The notes under the pieces are model-generated. The model was given only the letters and a program-made list of their open reading frames with translations, did not search any database and was not told where the DNA came from. Shown here one piece after another: positions 63,945 through 64,000 of a DNA stretch of 64,000 nucleotides; within the stretch, counting starts at the first letter, position 1, and every line of letters starts with the position of its first letter. This DNA comes from Billgrantia antri (lineage in GTDB: Bacteria > Pseudomonadota > Gammaproteobacteria > Pseudomonadales > Halomonadaceae), in assembly GCF_019430905.1 (NCBI RefSeq), contig NZ_JAHYCA010000004.1:186001-250000 (forward strand). The letters are read 5' to 3'. Position numbers and translations under genes: made by a program.

Positions 63945-64000
63945 CAGATGGCCCCGATCTTTTCCCAATTGGCATCGATCCATGCTCGAAGCTCGCTGTC
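63944..64000 (-). CDS. pseB: C-terminal end of an upstream gene, probably pseB (cut by window edge)
   Basis: The last 18 codons of a frame running off the right edge: DSELRAWIDANWEKIGAI then TGA, which overlaps the pseC ATG. PseB (UDP-GlcNAc 4,6-dehydratase, inverting) precedes pseC in nearly all pse loci and ends in a short helix of this type. The rest is outside the window, so the name is an inference from position and the tail. Confidence 0.65.
   Translation of the reverse strand, partial: DSELRAWIDANWEKIGAI

Overview
The window looks like a chromosomal stretch of a moderately GC-rich gammaproteobacterium, most likely Halomonadaceae (Halomonas or a close relative). The basis is the housekeeping order thrS-infC-rpmI-rplT-pheS-pheT, the protein sequences themselves, the aa3-oxidase gene order with DUF2909 and DUF2970 proteins, and TRAP-linked sugar-acid catabolism. 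No database search was possible, so the genus is an inference.

Layout. 1-4652 (minus strand): the translation operon thrS-infC-rpmI-rplT-pheS-pheT, with a strong intrinsic terminator or attenuator between rplT and pheS and a probable AUC start for infC. 4872-6353: an OmpA-family lipoprotein and a DUF2489 membrane protein. 6429-14730: a complete aa3-type cytochrome c oxidase locus (coxB-coxA-ctaG-coxC, SURF1, an accessory protein, ctaA, ctaB) with DUF2909 and DUF2970 proteins. 14912-15432: a small helical protein and tRNA-Pro(GGG).

15720-32545: a sugar-acid catabolic island. kduD, an L-fucose-type set (L-fuconate dehydratase, a KDF-dehydrogenase-like SDR, an FAH-type hydrolase), a UxaA/GarD-type dehydratase, a NanR-like GntR regulator, an Ldh2-type dehydrogenase, TRAP transporter dctPQM, a DUF1537 kinase with PdxA2 (D-threonate/D-erythronate type), a further SDR, an FAD-linked 2-hydroxyacid dehydrogenase and a HIBADH-like reductase. 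A shared GTCATAC motif lies upstream of three of its transcription units and suggests one regulon. A 115-bp imperfect palindrome separates two convergent genes.

32546-37569: a mixed region with an unlisted 36-residue gene, an HTH gene interrupted by an in-frame TAG, an intact GSU2403-type nucleotidyltransferase, a second degenerate HTH copy, a CNNM/CorC-type transporter, cysQ and a DUF1269 protein. 37807-39717: an autotransporter with a very short passenger.

39791-64000: a surface-polysaccharide locus: glycosyltransferases, a Kdo/WaaP-type kinase, an O-antigen ligase, a WbaP/WcaJ-type initiating transferase, a PssD/PssE pair, a Wzy-like protein, the UDP-GlcNAc(3NAc)A pathway in the order wbpA-B-D-E, and the pseudaminic acid pathway (pseB partial, C, F, G, H, I). 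Three oxidoreductases are embedded between pseC and pseF, and a GT-B-like protein follows pseI. Almost every junction from pseB to that last gene overlaps by 1-16 nt, so the set is very probably one translationally coupled operon. Two genes in this locus (50442-51557 and 55603-56826) are strikingly AT-rich and look recently acquired.
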